Shown: piece after piece, positions 55,332 to 63,492 of the stretch | Layout of the letters: each line of letters begins with the position of its first letter | Numbering within the stretch: the stretch's first letter is position 1 | From: Nonomuraea wenchangensis | GTDB lineage: Bacteria; Actinomycetota; Actinomycetes; Streptosporangiales; Streptosporangiaceae | Length of the DNA: 64,000 nucleotides | Assembly: GCF_900111685.1 (NCBI RefSeq) | Contig: NZ_FOHX01000002.1 | Coordinates: forward strand, 803,869 to 867,868 | Direction: 5' to 3' | The notes under the pieces: generated by a model | What the model was told of the DNA's origin: nothing | The model's input: only the letters and a program-made list of their open reading frames with translations | The model's database searches: none | Program-made: the position numbers and the translations under genes

Positions 55332-56111
55332 ATGGCCACCAGCGAACACGCCGTGCCCGACAGGGTGCGCGCCCGCCAGCTCTTCGCCGAGCTGGCCGAG
55401 CTGGGCCCCGAGGAGCCGCGCCGTCAGCGCATCAGGGACGAGCTGGTCGAGCTCCACCTTCCCCTGGTCGAATACCTGGCTCGCCGCTTCCGCAACAGGG
55501 GCGAGTGGCTGGACGACCTGACCCAGGTCGCCACCATCGGTCTGATCAAGTCCATCGACCGTTTCGACCTCAACCGCGGCGTGGAGTTCTCCACTTACGC
55601 CACGCCCACCATCGTCGGCGAGATCAAGCGGCACTTCCGCGACAAGGGCTGGGCGGTCCGCGTGCCGCGCCGCCTGCAGGAGCTGAAGCTCTCGCTGACC
55701 AAGGCCATAAGCGACCTGTCGCAGCGCGAGGGCCGCGCCCCGACGGTCGCCGAGCTGGCCGCCTACCTCAAGATGACCGAGGAGGAGGTGCTGGAGGGCC
55801 TGGAGTCGGCCAACGCCTACTCGACGGTGTCCCTCGACGCGCCGGACTCCGGCGACGACGACGCCCCCGCGGTGTCCGACTCGCTCGGCATCGTGGACGA
55901 GTCGCTGGAAGGCGTCGAATACCGCGAGTCGCTCAAGCCGCTGCTGGAGCGGCTGCCGCCGCGCGAGAAACGCATCCTGCTGCTGAGGTTCTTCGGCAAC
56001 ATGACGCAGTCGCAGATCGCCACCGAGCTCGGCATCTCACAGATGCACGTCTCCCGCCTGCTCGCCCGCACCCTCGCCCAGCTGCGCGAGGGCCTGACAG
56101 CCGAGGACTGA
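55332..56111 (+). CDS. SigB/SigF/SigG-family RNA polymerase sigma factor
   Basis: This 259-residue group 3 stress/sporulation sigma factor directs transcription of stress or developmental promoters. Region 2 (LVEYLARRFRNRGEWLDDLTQVATIGLIKSIDRFD in parts, GVEFSTYATPTIVGEIKRHFRD), region 3 (VPRRLQELKLSLTKAI, GRAPTVAELAAYL) and region 4 (LPPREKRILLLRFFGNMTQSQIA, SQMHVSRLLARTLAQL) are all present. ATG 55332 has AAGGA and GGAG upstream; GTG 55311 would add seven residues and overlap the anti-sigma gene as GTGA. The upstream anti-sigma protein is its likely inhibitor. Confidence 0.95.
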   Translation: MATSEHAVPDRVRARQLFAELAELGPEEPRRQRIRDELVELHLPLVEYLARRFRNRGEWLDDLTQVATIGLIKSIDRFDLNRGVEFSTYATPTIVGEIKRHFRDKGWAVRVPRRLQELKLSLTKAISDLSQREGRAPTVAELAAYLKMTEEEVLEGLESANAYSTVSLDAPDSGDDDAPAVSDSLGIVDESLEGVEYRESLKPLLERLPPREKRILLLRFFGNMTQSQIATELGISQMHVSRLLARTLAQLREGLTAED

Positions 56112-56154
56112 CGGGTCAGGGCTGCTCGGGAGCGTCGACAGGACGGCCGGGCAG

Positions 56155-56550
56155 CTAGGCCGCGTGCTGCTCGTCGCCGTAGAGCGCGTGCGTGGTGGGG
56201 GGCGCCAGCAACGCGACCAGCCCCGCCAGCACGGCCACCAGCAGCGGGACGCCGAGCTGCGGCAGGTCCGACTGGAAGAGCGTGTAGATCACCGGCAGCA
56301 GGAAGATCTGGGCCACCACGCCGGGCGCGCGGCCCCACCGCTCCATCCTGAACAGCCCGCCCCAGGCCACCCAGAGCAGCCCGGCGCCGATCAGCACCCC
56401 GAACGCCGCCTCGGCGATCGCGCTCGTCAGGCTGCCGGGCCTGCCGACCACGGTCTCGACGGCGACGAAGACGCCCAGGCCGAGCGCGAGCAGCCCTTCG
56501 AGGCTGACGACGACGGCGGCGATCACGAGGGTGAGCGGACGACGGTTCAC
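56155..56550 (-). CDS. Small four-helix membrane protein
   Basis: The 131-residue protein has four hydrophobic segments (about residues 8-32, 46-66, 76-92 and 98-116) and short charged loops (FRMERWGR). No family is recognised. It converges on the sigma factor gene 43 bases away. The function is unknown; it is probably a real gene because of the consistent membrane pattern and the start preceded by GGTACGGGACG. Confidence 0.7.
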   Translation of the reverse strand: MNRRPLTLVIAAVVVSLEGLLALGLGVFVAVETVVGRPGSLTSAIAEAAFGVLIGAGLLWVAWGGLFRMERWGRAPGVVAQIFLLPVIYTLFQSDLPQLGVPLLVAVLAGLVALLAPPTTHALYGDEQHAA

Positions 56551-56614
56551 GTCCCGTACCCTACCTCGCCGAGGTCACTGAAGCGGGTCCCCGATCAGCG
56601 GCTACGCTGGCGGC

Positions 56615-57592
56615 ATGCGCGCGATGCTGCTGGTGAACCCCAAGGCCACGACCACGAACGCCCGCACGAGGGACGTCCTCATCCGCGCGCTCGGCGCGGC
56701 CGTGGAGCTCGCCGTCGAGGAGACCCGCTACCGCGGGCACGCCGCCGGCCTGGCGGCGACCGCGCGCGACAAGGGCTACGACATGGTGGCCGTGCTCGGC
56801 GGCGACGGCACCATCAACGAGACCGTCAACGGCCTGCTCAATCCGGTGAACGGTGACGTGCCGCCGGCGTCCACTGACGTGCCGGACGACCCCAGCACCC
56901 GCCGCCCGGCGCTCGTCGTCATCCCCGGCGGCAGCGCCAACGTCTTCGCCCGCGCCCTCGGCCTGCCCAACGACCCGGTCGAGGCCACCGGCGCGGTGCT
57001 GGAGGCGCTGCGCGAGGGCCGCCGGCGGACCGTGGGCCTGGGCCAGGCCCTTTGGGAGGGCCAGAGCCGCTATTTCACGTTCTGTGCGGGGATGGGCTAT
57101 GACGCCGAGGTCGTACGGGCCGTGGAGGGCCTGAGAGGCACCGGCAGGAAGGCTACCCCCGCCCGGTATGTCAACACCGCTCTACGGCACTATCTGGCCA
57201 CGGACAAGCGGCATGCCGCGATGACGGTGACCGGTCCCGGCATCCCAGCGGCCGAGGGCGTCTTCATGGCGATCATCTCCAACACCTCGCCGTGGACGTA
57301 CGTCGGCACGAGGCCCGTCCGCCCCACCCCGTGGGCGAGCTTCGAGACCGGCCTCGACCTGCTCGGGCTGCGCCGGATGGGCCTGGTCTCGCTCACGCCG
57401 CTGATCCAGCACATGCTCACCGAGAGTGACACCCTTCCGTCAGGGAAGCACCTCGTCCAGCTCCACGACGAGGCCGAGTTCACGCTCACCGCCCGCCGTC
57501 CCGTGGCCTTTCAGCTGGACGGGGACTACCTGGGCGAACGCGAGTCAGTGACCTTCCGATCTACCCCCAACGCATTACAAGTGTTGGTCTAG
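56615..57592 (+). CDS. Diacylglycerol kinase-family lipid kinase
   Basis: The 325-residue enzyme phosphorylates a lipid (diacylglycerol, sphingosine-like or undecaprenol-like) with ATP. It shows LLVNPKATTT at the start, VLGGDGTINETVNGLL for ATP binding, PGGSANVFARALGLP, and a C-terminal beta domain (FTLTARRPVAFQLDGDYLG in parts). It resembles actinobacterial YegS/DagK proteins. A 272-base region with a CRP-like site separates it from whiB1, as in other actinobacteria. Confidence 0.93.
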   Translation: MRAMLLVNPKATTTNARTRDVLIRALGAAVELAVEETRYRGHAAGLAATARDKGYDMVAVLGGDGTINETVNGLLNPVNGDVPPASTDVPDDPSTRRPALVVIPGGSANVFARALGLPNDPVEATGAVLEALREGRRRTVGLGQALWEGQSRYFTFCAGMGYDAEVVRAVEGLRGTGRKATPARYVNTALRHYLATDKRHAAMTVTGPGIPAAEGVFMAIISNTSPWTYVGTRPVRPTPWASFETGLDLLGLRRMGLVSLTPLIQHMLTESDTLPSGKHLVQLHDEAEFTLTARRPVAFQLDGDYLGERESVTFRSTPNALQVLV

Positions 57593-57752
57593 TTGGTTAC
57601 ATTCGGTCATTGTGTGACGCATCCGACATCCATAACGGCCAAAACTTCGCGCAAACCCTCTTGCGTGCACTCTGCGTGGCTGACAGGCTCAGACTGACAT
57701 CGGAACGTAGGACCTTTAACAACCCCTAGGCCCTCCGACCGTCAGCGGACGA

Positions 57753-57777
57753 CCCCGGTCCTCGACAGGATCCGGGG
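57753..57777 (+). terminator. Hairpin between lipid kinase and whiB1
   Basis: CCCCGG-TCCT and AGGA-TCCGGGG pair around CGAC with one bulge, about 160 bases after the kinase stop. It may end read-through before the whiB1 promoter. Confidence 0.5.
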
Positions 57778-57794
57778 CCTCGTTCGCTGGAGTT

Positions 57795-57810
57795 AGTGAA
57801 ACTCTTCACA
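57795..57810. promoter_or_regulatory. CRP-like site AGTGAAACTCTTCACA upstream of whiB1
   Basis: GTGA-N6-TCAC with one mismatch to TGTGA-N6-TCACA, 55 bases before the whiB1 start. A second, weaker match (TGTGACGCATCCGACA) lies at 57613. In Mycobacterium tuberculosis the whiB1 promoter is bound by CRP (Rv3676), which supports the assignment. Confidence 0.6.
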
Positions 57811-57864
57811 AAGTAGTAGCCGCACGGAGCCGACCAAAGGCTTCATCTACTAAGGAGTGGACGC

Positions 57865-58119
57865 ATGGACTGGCGCCACCGAGCTGCCTGCCGTGACGTG
57901 GACCCCGAGCTGTTCTTCCCGATCGGCAACACCGGCCCCGCCCTCATGCAGATCGAGGAGGCCAAGCAGGTCTGCCGTTCCTGCCCGGCCGTCGACGCCT
58001 GCCTGAAGTGGGCCATCGAGTCCGGCCAGGACGCCGGCGTGTGGGGCGGCCTCAGCGAGGACGAGCGCCGCGCCGTCAAGCGCCGTGCCGCCCGTGCCCG
58101 CGCCCGCGCGACCGCCTGA
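57865..58119 (+). CDS. whiB1: WhiB1-type iron-sulphur transcription factor
   Basis: The 84-residue protein binds a nitric-oxide-sensitive [4Fe-4S] cluster and the primary sigma factor. Cysteines 9, 37, 40 and 46 (CRSC and DAC spacing) are the cluster ligands; GVWGG (residues 57-61) and the basic tail RRAVKRRAARARARA are the usual sigma/DNA-binding parts. Length and cysteine positions equal those of mycobacterial WhiB1/Streptomyces WblE. GGAG precedes the ATG. It is followed by the convergent pdtaS gene, as in M. tuberculosis. Confidence 0.95.
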   Translation: MDWRHRAACRDVDPELFFPIGNTGPALMQIEEAKQVCRSCPAVDACLKWAIESGQDAGVWGGLSEDERRAVKRRAARARARATA

Positions 58120-58140
58120 CCCCAACCTTCGCCAGCGACC

Positions 58141-59613
58141 TCAACCGGACGCGGGACGCGGGATCGAGAGCACGACCTCGGTGCCGCCCGCGGGGCGCGG
58201 CTGTACGGACAACTTTCCCGACAGCTCCCCCTCAACCAGCGTACGGACGATCTGCAGCCCCAGACTGGTGCTGCTGTCGAGGTCGAAGCCTTCGGGCAAC
58301 CCCTGCCCGTCGTCCCACACGGTGACGTTGAGCCGGTCGAGCGCCGGCTCCACCACCACCTCCAGCCGCCTGGGGCGTCCATGTTGCAACGCGTTCTGCA
58401 GCAGCTCGGTCAGCGCCATGGCCAGCGGAGTGGCGATGAGGGACGGCAGCACCCCGAACGCCCCCACCCTGCGCGGCGTCACCGCCGCCTCGGCCGCCGA
58501 GACCTCGCCGGCCATCGCGATGACGCGGTCGGCGATCTCGTCGAAGTCGACGAACTCCTCGGGCGCGTGCGACAACGTCTCGTGCACGATCGCGATGGAC
58601 CCGACCCGGCGCACGGCCTCCTCCAGCGCCTCGCGGCCCTCGGGCACCTGCAGGCGGCGGGCCTGGAGCCGGAGCAGCGCCGCCACCGTCTGCAGGTTGT
58701 TCTTCACCCGGTGATGGATCTCGCGGATCGTGGCGTCCTTGGTCATCAGCTCGCGCTCGCGCCGCCGCAGCTCGGTGACGTCCCTGATGAGCACGAGCGC
58801 GCCGATCCGGCCGCCCCCCACGATCAGCGGGATCGCCCTGAGCTGCACCGTCGTGCCGCCGGACTCGACCTCGGTCTCCTTGGCCGCCCGGCCGCTCGCC
58901 ACGATCATGAGGTCTTCGTTGATCGGCTCGTCGGAGTAGCACAGCGTCGCGGTGACCGGGCCCAGCTCCGAGCCGACCAGGTCGGCGTGCAGGCCGAGCC
59001 GTCGGTAGGCGGACAGGGCGTTCGGGGAGGCATAGGTGACGCGCCCCGCCCGGTCGAGGCGGAGCAGGCCGTCGCCGACCCGCGGCGAACGGACCAGGAT
59101 CGGCTCCTCCCCCGAGAACGGGAAGCGCCCCTCGGCCACCATCTGCGCCAGGTCGGAGGCGCTCTGCAGGTAGGTCAGCTCCAGCCGCGAGGGCGTACGG
59201 GCCGACGACAGGTTGGTGGAGCGCTGGATGACGGCCAGGAAGCGGCCCTCGCCACCCTCGACCGCGCGCCTGACCGGGATCGTCTCCTCCCTGACCGGCA
59301 CGCCCGTGGACCAGTCGGGGTCACCCTCGCGGCAGATGCGGCGCTCGTTCCACGCGGTGTCGATGAGGTGCCGCTCGCCCTTGGCCGCCACGCTGCCGAC
59401 GATGTCGTCGTGGTAGACGGTGGGGCCGGTCGTCGGGCGCATCTGGGCGATCGCGATCCAGCCGCTCTCCCCCGCCAGCGGCGCCCACAGGACGAGGTCG
59501 GCGAAGGACAGGTCGGCGAGCAGCTGCCAGTCGGAGACCAGCGAGTGCAGCCAGTCGAGATCCGCCTCGTCAAGAGCGGTATGGCGGGCGACGAGGTCGC
59601 TGAGAGTCGGCAC
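58141..59613 (-). CDS. pdtaS: PdtaS-type sensor histidine kinase
   Basis: The 490-residue soluble kinase contains an N-terminal GAF-like domain (WQLLADLSFADLVLW, PTTGPTVYHDD), a PAS domain (GDGLLRLDRAGRVTYASPNALSAYRRLGL in parts), then HisKA_2 with REIHHRVKNNLQTVAALLRLQARR in parts (phospho-His near 300) and an HATPase domain (ELLQNALQH, DDGQGLPEGF, SLGLQIVRTLV). Domain order and neighbours match M. tuberculosis PdtaS, whose partner is the ANTAR response regulator PdtaR, not seen here. GTG 59613 gives the matching N-terminus (PTLSDLVARH); its ribosome site is weak. Confidence 0.93.
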   Translation of the reverse strand: MPTLSDLVARHTALDEADLDWLHSLVSDWQLLADLSFADLVLWAPLAGESGWIAIAQMRPTTGPTVYHDDIVGSVAAKGERHLIDTAWNERRICREGDPDWSTGVPVREETIPVRRAVEGGEGRFLAVIQRSTNLSSARTPSRLELTYLQSASDLAQMVAEGRFPFSGEEPILVRSPRVGDGLLRLDRAGRVTYASPNALSAYRRLGLHADLVGSELGPVTATLCYSDEPINEDLMIVASGRAAKETEVESGGTTVQLRAIPLIVGGGRIGALVLIRDVTELRRRERELMTKDATIREIHHRVKNNLQTVAALLRLQARRLQVPEGREALEEAVRRVGSIAIVHETLSHAPEEFVDFDEIADRVIAMAGEVSAAEAAVTPRRVGAFGVLPSLIATPLAMALTELLQNALQHGRPRRLEVVVEPALDRLNVTVWDDGQGLPEGFDLDSSTSLGLQIVRTLVEGELSGKLSVQPRPAGGTEVVLSIPRPASG

Positions 59614-59738
59614 GAGTGCATCATGCGTGCTTTCCCCCGCCACGACCAAACCGGCGGCCGTCCCGAGTGCGGGGATTCGGGGGCATGTGGAGCGAGCACC
59701 GCCGTTCATTCGCCGTATTCCTTTGGGCAATCTCATAT

Positions 59739-59754
59739 TGTGAGAAGGGTCACA
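59739..59754. promoter_or_regulatory. Perfect CRP-type site TGTGAGAAGGGTCACA in pdtaS/dasR region
   Basis: This exact TGTGA-N6-TCACA palindrome is 126 bases upstream of pdtaS and 347 bases upstream of dasR. The whole 487-base intergenic region (59614-60100) has no convincing gene; it also holds CGGCACCG/CGGTGCCG at 59971-59994, an eight-pair hairpin. The dasR promoter should be near its right end. I see no DasR-type (dre) palindrome here. Confidence 0.65.
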
Positions 59755-60100
59755 TTAGCCAAGTCGCCCATATCCCCCGGCGGAGCCCCGCCGGACGGGC
59801 CGGAGGTGGTCGTCACGAGCCCGCCACAGCGCCGCCCAACAGGTCAGACGGGGGTGGGACGTGCCGCAGGCGCCCGCGCGGCGGCCCCGGTCGCCGCCTC
59901 GGTTGCGATGAGCGTCGCTGCTGTGGATATCCTTCACCATCAGCCTGAGCAGCCCGGATTCGCGCGTGCCCGGCACCGTACGCGCTCGGTGCCGACCGGC
60001 CGCCGCCGCCCGCGGTTGACCTCCTTGGCCAATGTGGGTTCCGATGATCTCGCGGTGATCAAACACGCCTCACCGCCGTGGCAGAAGTGAAGGTGAGCGC

Positions 60101-60820
60101 GTGACAGACGATAGCCCCCGCGTTCCGAAGTACTACGACGTGAAACGCGCCCTGCTGGAGCTGACCAAGAGTCTGCCGCCGGGCACCGCGCTGCCACCCG
60201 AGCGCACCCTCGCCGTGCGCTTCGAGACCTCCCGAACCACCGTCCGGCAGGCGCTGACCGAGCTGGTGGTCGAAGGGCGGCTGCTGCGCATCCAGGGCAA
60301 GGGCACGTTCGTGGCGCAGCCGAAGGTGGCGCAGGTGCTGCAGCTCACCTCGTACATCGGCGACCTGCGCACCGCCGGGCTGGAGCCCGACACCAAGATC
60401 CTGGAGATGGGCTACATCACCGCCGACGAGGCCCTCGCCCGCCGTCTGGCCATCAACCCGGGCGGCCGGGTGCTGCGCATCCACCGCCTGCGCCTGGCCA
60501 ACGGCGAGCCGGTCTCCATCGACACCACCCACCTGTCCGCCCGCCGCTTCCCCCGGCTGCGGCGCGAGCTGGAGGTCCACTCCTCGCTGTACGAGACCCT
60601 CCACAACGCCTACAACGTGCGCCTGACGGACGCCGAGGAGATCATCGAGACCGTGCTCGCCACCCCGTACGACGCCAAGGCGCTCGGCGTGGACGTCGGC
60701 CTGCCGATGCTCCTGCTCACCCGGCACGCCTTCGACGCCGACGGCCACCCGGTCGAGTGGGCCCAGTCGCTCTACCGGGGCGACCGCTACAAGTTCGTCA
60801 CCCGGCTGCGCCGCCCCTGA
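60101..60820 (+). CDS. dasR: GntR/HutC-family regulator, DasR-like
   Basis: The 239-residue protein has a GntR winged helix (residues about 8-75: [44 protein letters not shown] in parts, [15 protein letters not shown]) and a UTRA effector domain ([18 protein letters not shown], then [29 protein letters not shown] and [17 protein letters not shown] at the end). Near-full-length resemblance to Streptomyces DasR, the N-acetylglucosamine-responsive global regulator, makes orthology likely. The GTG at 60101 follows AAGGTGAG. No sugar PTS or chitin gene is adjacent. Its stop is duplicated in a 12-base repeat. Confidence 0.87.
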   Translation: MTDDSPRVPKYYDVKRALLELTKSLPPGTALPPERTLAVRFETSRTTVRQALTELVVEGRLLRIQGKGTFVAQPKVAQVLQLTSYIGDLRTAGLEPDTKILEMGYITADEALARRLAINPGGRVLRIHRLRLANGEPVSIDTTHLSARRFPRLRRELEVHSSLYETLHNAYNVRLTDAEEIIETVLATPYDAKALGVDVGLPMLLLTRHAFDADGHPVEWAQSLYRGDRYKFVTRLRRP

Positions 60821-60832
60821 CGCCGCCCCTGA
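60809..60832 (+). repeat. 12-base tandem duplication at dasR stop
   Basis: CGCCGCCCCTGA occurs twice head to tail. The first ends exactly at the dasR stop codon; the second repeats Arg-Arg-Pro-stop in frame. Confidence 0.9.
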
Positions 60833-60895
60833 CGCCGCCGCGTGGCGCGCGTCCATGGGGCCGGGTCGGGTGCCGGTCGCGTCTAGGCTGGCCGG

Positions 60896-61618
60896 GTGAG
60901 CGTTCTGATCGTCACAGGGACCGCCGAGGCGGTGGGCAAGACCGTCGTGACGGCCGCCGTGGCCGCGCTCGCGCGGGCGCGGGGCGCGGGAGTGGCCGTG
61001 GTGAAGCCCGCCGAGACCGGGCTGGCCGCCGGCGCGCCCGGCGACCTCGACACGGTGATGCGGCTGTCGGGGGTGACGACGACGTTCGAGCTCGGCCGGT
61101 TCGCCGAGCCGCTCTCCCCGGCCGCGGCGGCGCGGGCGGCGGGCCTGCCGCCGGTGTCCATGCCGGCGGTGGCGCTGCTGGTGCGCGAGCTGGCCGAGAG
61201 CAACCGGCTGGTGCTCGTGGAGGGCGCCGGCGGCCTGCTGGAACGCTACGACGAGGACGGCGCCACGCTCGCCGACCTCGCCCGGCTGCTGAGCGCGCAG
61301 GTGCTCGTCGTGTCCGGCGCCGGGCGCGGTGCGGTCAACCACGCCGCGCTGACCCTGGAGGCGCTGGCCAACCGGGGGCTCGACCTCGCCGGGCTGGTCA
61401 TCGGCCGCTGGCCGGCGGAGCCCGGCCCGGTCGAGCGCAGCACGGCGGCGGACCTGGAGATGCTGGCGGCGCGGCCCCTGGCCGGCGCGCTCCCGGACGG
61501 CGTGGGCGCCCTGGACGGGGCGGCATTCGCGGACGTGGCCCGCCGGGGTCTCGGCCCCACGCTGGGCGGCGCGTTCGACCCGTCGGCGTTCCGTCAGCTC
61601 ATCGGAGGGTGGGGCTAG
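60896..61618 (+). CDS. bioD: Dethiobiotin synthetase-like protein
   Basis: The 240-residue P-loop enzyme closes the ureido ring of dethiobiotin from diaminopelargonic acid, CO2 and ATP. The P loop reads TGTAEAVGKT, where most BioD have TGTDTxVGKT, so a conserved Asp is Ala. VVKPAETG and VEGAGGLLERY match the substrate and phosphate loops. No bioA, bioB or bioF is nearby, and the gene lacks a clear ribosome site; TAGGCT about 12 bases upstream suggests a near-leaderless message. The stop codon lies inside a perfect palindrome. A related MinD-type function is possible. Confidence 0.8.
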   Translation: MSVLIVTGTAEAVGKTVVTAAVAALARARGAGVAVVKPAETGLAAGAPGDLDTVMRLSGVTTTFELGRFAEPLSPAAAARAAGLPPVSMPAVALLVRELAESNRLVLVEGAGGLLERYDEDGATLADLARLLSAQVLVVSGAGRGAVNHAALTLEALANRGLDLAGLVIGRWPAEPGPVERSTAADLEMLAARPLAGALPDGVGALDGAAFADVARRGLGPTLGGAFDPSAFRQLIGGWG

Positions 61619-61625
61619 CCCCACC
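61608..61625 (+). terminator. 18-base palindrome spanning the bioD stop
   Basis: GGTGGGGCTAGCCCCACC is a perfect palindrome whose centre CTAG includes the TAG stop (61616-61618). As RNA it would form a short hairpin over the end of the gene. Confidence 0.55.
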
Positions 61626-61684
61626 GCCGAACGGCACACCAAGCCCATTTCGCGTCCTCCCTCCCGGTCAATACCGTTGAGACC

Positions 61685-62845
61685 ATGAAGGTCCCCCGCC
61701 CGTGGTCGGCGCGTGCCTGGCTGGACACGGCGCACGTGATGATCGGCCTGCCGGTCGCCGTGATGCTGGCCGGCTCGACGCTCGTCGCGATCGCCGTGCC
61801 GCCCGTGCTGCGGGGCGGCCTGCCGCTGTTCACGCGGCTGCAGCGCTCCCGGTTCGAGGCGTTCCTCGGGGCGCGCATCCCGCCCGTGCACACGCCGAGC
61901 AACCTGCGCAGCGCGGCCACGTGGCGGCAGATCGGCTACCACCTGCTGTCGCCGGTCGTGGGGCTGGCCGCCGCGGTCCTCGTGGCGCTCGCCTGGGGCG
62001 GGGCCGTGGTGGGGCTGCTGGCGTTCCTGCCGGACAAGATCGAGCGTCCGCCGCTGCGGTTCGAGTTCGACCTGCGCGACGGGCGGGTGGTGGCGGTCTT
62101 CATGGCGATCGGGCTCGCGCTGCTGCTGCTCGCGCCGGTGCTGGCGCGCGGGATGGCGGCGCTGGACCTGTTCGTGGCCCGTACGCTGCTCGGCCCGAGC
62201 CGTTCCGAGCTCGGGCAGCGGATCGAGACGCTGACCGAGAGCCGGGCCGGCGTGATCGACGCCGCCGACGCCGAGCGCCGCAGGATCGAGCGGGACCTGC
62301 ACGACGGCGCCCAGCAGCGCCTGGTGTCGCTGGCCATGAACCTGGGCCTGGCCCGCGCCACCCTCACCGACCTGCCCGATCCGGCCCGTGAGGCCATCGA
62401 GCAGGCCCACGAGGAGGCCAAGCAGGCGCTGAAGGAGCTGCGGGACTTCGTCCGCGGCCTGCACCCCGCCGTGCTCAACGACCAGGGGCTGGACGCGGCG
62501 CTGTCCGGCGTCGCCGCCCGCGCCCCCTTCCCCGTCAAGCTCCGCGTCGACATCGAGCGGCGCGTCACCCCGACCATCGAGGCGGTGGCCTTCTTCATCG
62601 TGTCCGAAGCACTCACCAACATCGCCAAGCACGCCGCGGCCACGAGGGCCGAGGTGAGCGTGCGGCGCGAGCACGACCGCCTGCACGTGCTCGTCCACGA
62701 CGACGGCTGCGGCGGCGCCCGCATGGACGGCGGCACCGGCCTGCGCGGCCTGGCCCAGCGCGTCGGCGCCGTGGACGGCGCGCTCCGGCTGTCCAGCCCG
62801 CTCGGCGGCCCGACCACGATCGAGGTGGACCTGCCGTGCGCGTAG
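61685..62845 (+). CDS. NarL-type sensor histidine kinase
   Basis: The 386-residue membrane kinase has four hydrophobic segments (about residues 20-42, 84-116 as two, 135-155) forming a sensor region, HisKA_3 with the phospho-acceptor His206 in RRRIERDLHDGAQQRLV, and an HATPase domain (SEALTNIAKHAAATRAEVSV in parts, VHDDGCGGARMDGGTGLRGLAQRV). It phosphorylates the response regulator encoded downstream; the genes overlap by 10 bases. The signal is unknown; other members of this three-gene arrangement are thought to respond to envelope stress, an inference only. Confidence 0.94.
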   Translation: MKVPRPWSARAWLDTAHVMIGLPVAVMLAGSTLVAIAVPPVLRGGLPLFTRLQRSRFEAFLGARIPPVHTPSNLRSAATWRQIGYHLLSPVVGLAAAVLVALAWGGAVVGLLAFLPDKIERPPLRFEFDLRDGRVVAVFMAIGLALLLLAPVLARGMAALDLFVARTLLGPSRSELGQRIETLTESRAGVIDAADAERRRIERDLHDGAQQRLVSLAMNLGLARATLTDLPDPAREAIEQAHEEAKQALKELRDFVRGLHPAVLNDQGLDAALSGVAARAPFPVKLRVDIERRVTPTIEAVAFFIVSEALTNIAKHAAATRAEVSVRREHDRLHVLVHDDGCGGARMDGGTGLRGLAQRVGAVDGALRLSSPLGGPTTIEVDLPCA

Positions 62846-63492
62846 TGCTGGCCGAGGACTCCGTACTGCTGCGCGAAGGGCTGATCCGGCTGCTCGACGC
62901 CGCCGGCATGACGGTCGTGGCGGCCGTGGACGAGGCCGAGGGGCTGCTGCGGGCGGCCGAGGAGCACCGTCCCGACCTGGTGATCACCGACGTGCGGATG
63001 CCGCCCACGCACACCGACGAGGGCCTGCGCGCCGCGCTGGTGCTGCGCCGCCAGCAACCGGGGCTGCCGGTCCTGGTGCTCTCCCAGTACGTCGAGGAGC
63101 GCTACGCCGCCCAGCTCCTCGCCTCGGCCGCGACCGGCGGCGTCGGCTACCTGCTGAAGGACCGGGTGGCGGACGTGACCGAGTTCATCGACGCGCTGCG
63201 CCGCGTGGCCTCCGGCGGCACCGCGCTCGACCCCGAGGTGGTCGCGCAGCTCATCGTGCGCGGCGACAGCCACCCGCTGGAACGTCTGACGCCCCGCGAG
63301 CACGAGGTGCTCCAGCTCATGGCCGAGGGCCGCTCGAACGCCGGCATCGGCCAGGCGCTGGTGCTCAGCGAGGGCGCGGTCGGCAAGCACATCGGCAACA
63401 TCTTCACCAAGCTCGACCTGTCCCCCGCCGAGGGCGACCACCGGCGGGTGCTGGCCGTGCTCCAGTTCTTGAAGATCAGGAGCTCGCCGTGA
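62836..63492 (+). CDS. NarL/LuxR-type response regulator
   Basis: The 218-residue regulator has a receiver domain (acidic pocket LAEDSVLL, phospho-acceptor Asp52 in LVITDVRMP, Lys in YLLKDRV) and a LuxR helix-turn-helix (ERLTPREHEVLQLMAEGRSNAGIGQAL in parts, SEGAVGKHIGNIFTKLDL). The GTG at 62836 lies within the end of the kinase gene. Its stop overlaps the DUF4097 gene as GTGA, so all three are coupled. Confidence 0.95.
   Translation: MRVVLAEDSVLLREGLIRLLDAAGMTVVAAVDEAEGLLRAAEEHRPDLVITDVRMPPTHTDEGLRAALVLRRQQPGLPVLVLSQYVEERYAAQLLASAATGGVGYLLKDRVADVTEFIDALRRVASGGTALDPEVVAQLIVRGDSHPLERLTPREHEVLQLMAEGRSNAGIGQALVLSEGAVGKHIGNIFTKLDLSPAEGDHRRVLAVLQFLKIRSSP

Noticed and set aside
57721..57790. Small regulatory RNA between the lipid kinase and whiB1.
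   Set aside because: A hairpin is present but no separate promoter or conserved structure supports an RNA gene; a terminator is the simpler reading.
59755..60090. Possible small protein on the + strand between pdtaS and dasR.
   Set aside because: The open frame is low-complexity, Ala/Pro/Arg-rich, without ribosome site or recognisable domain. High-GC DNA commonly gives such frames.
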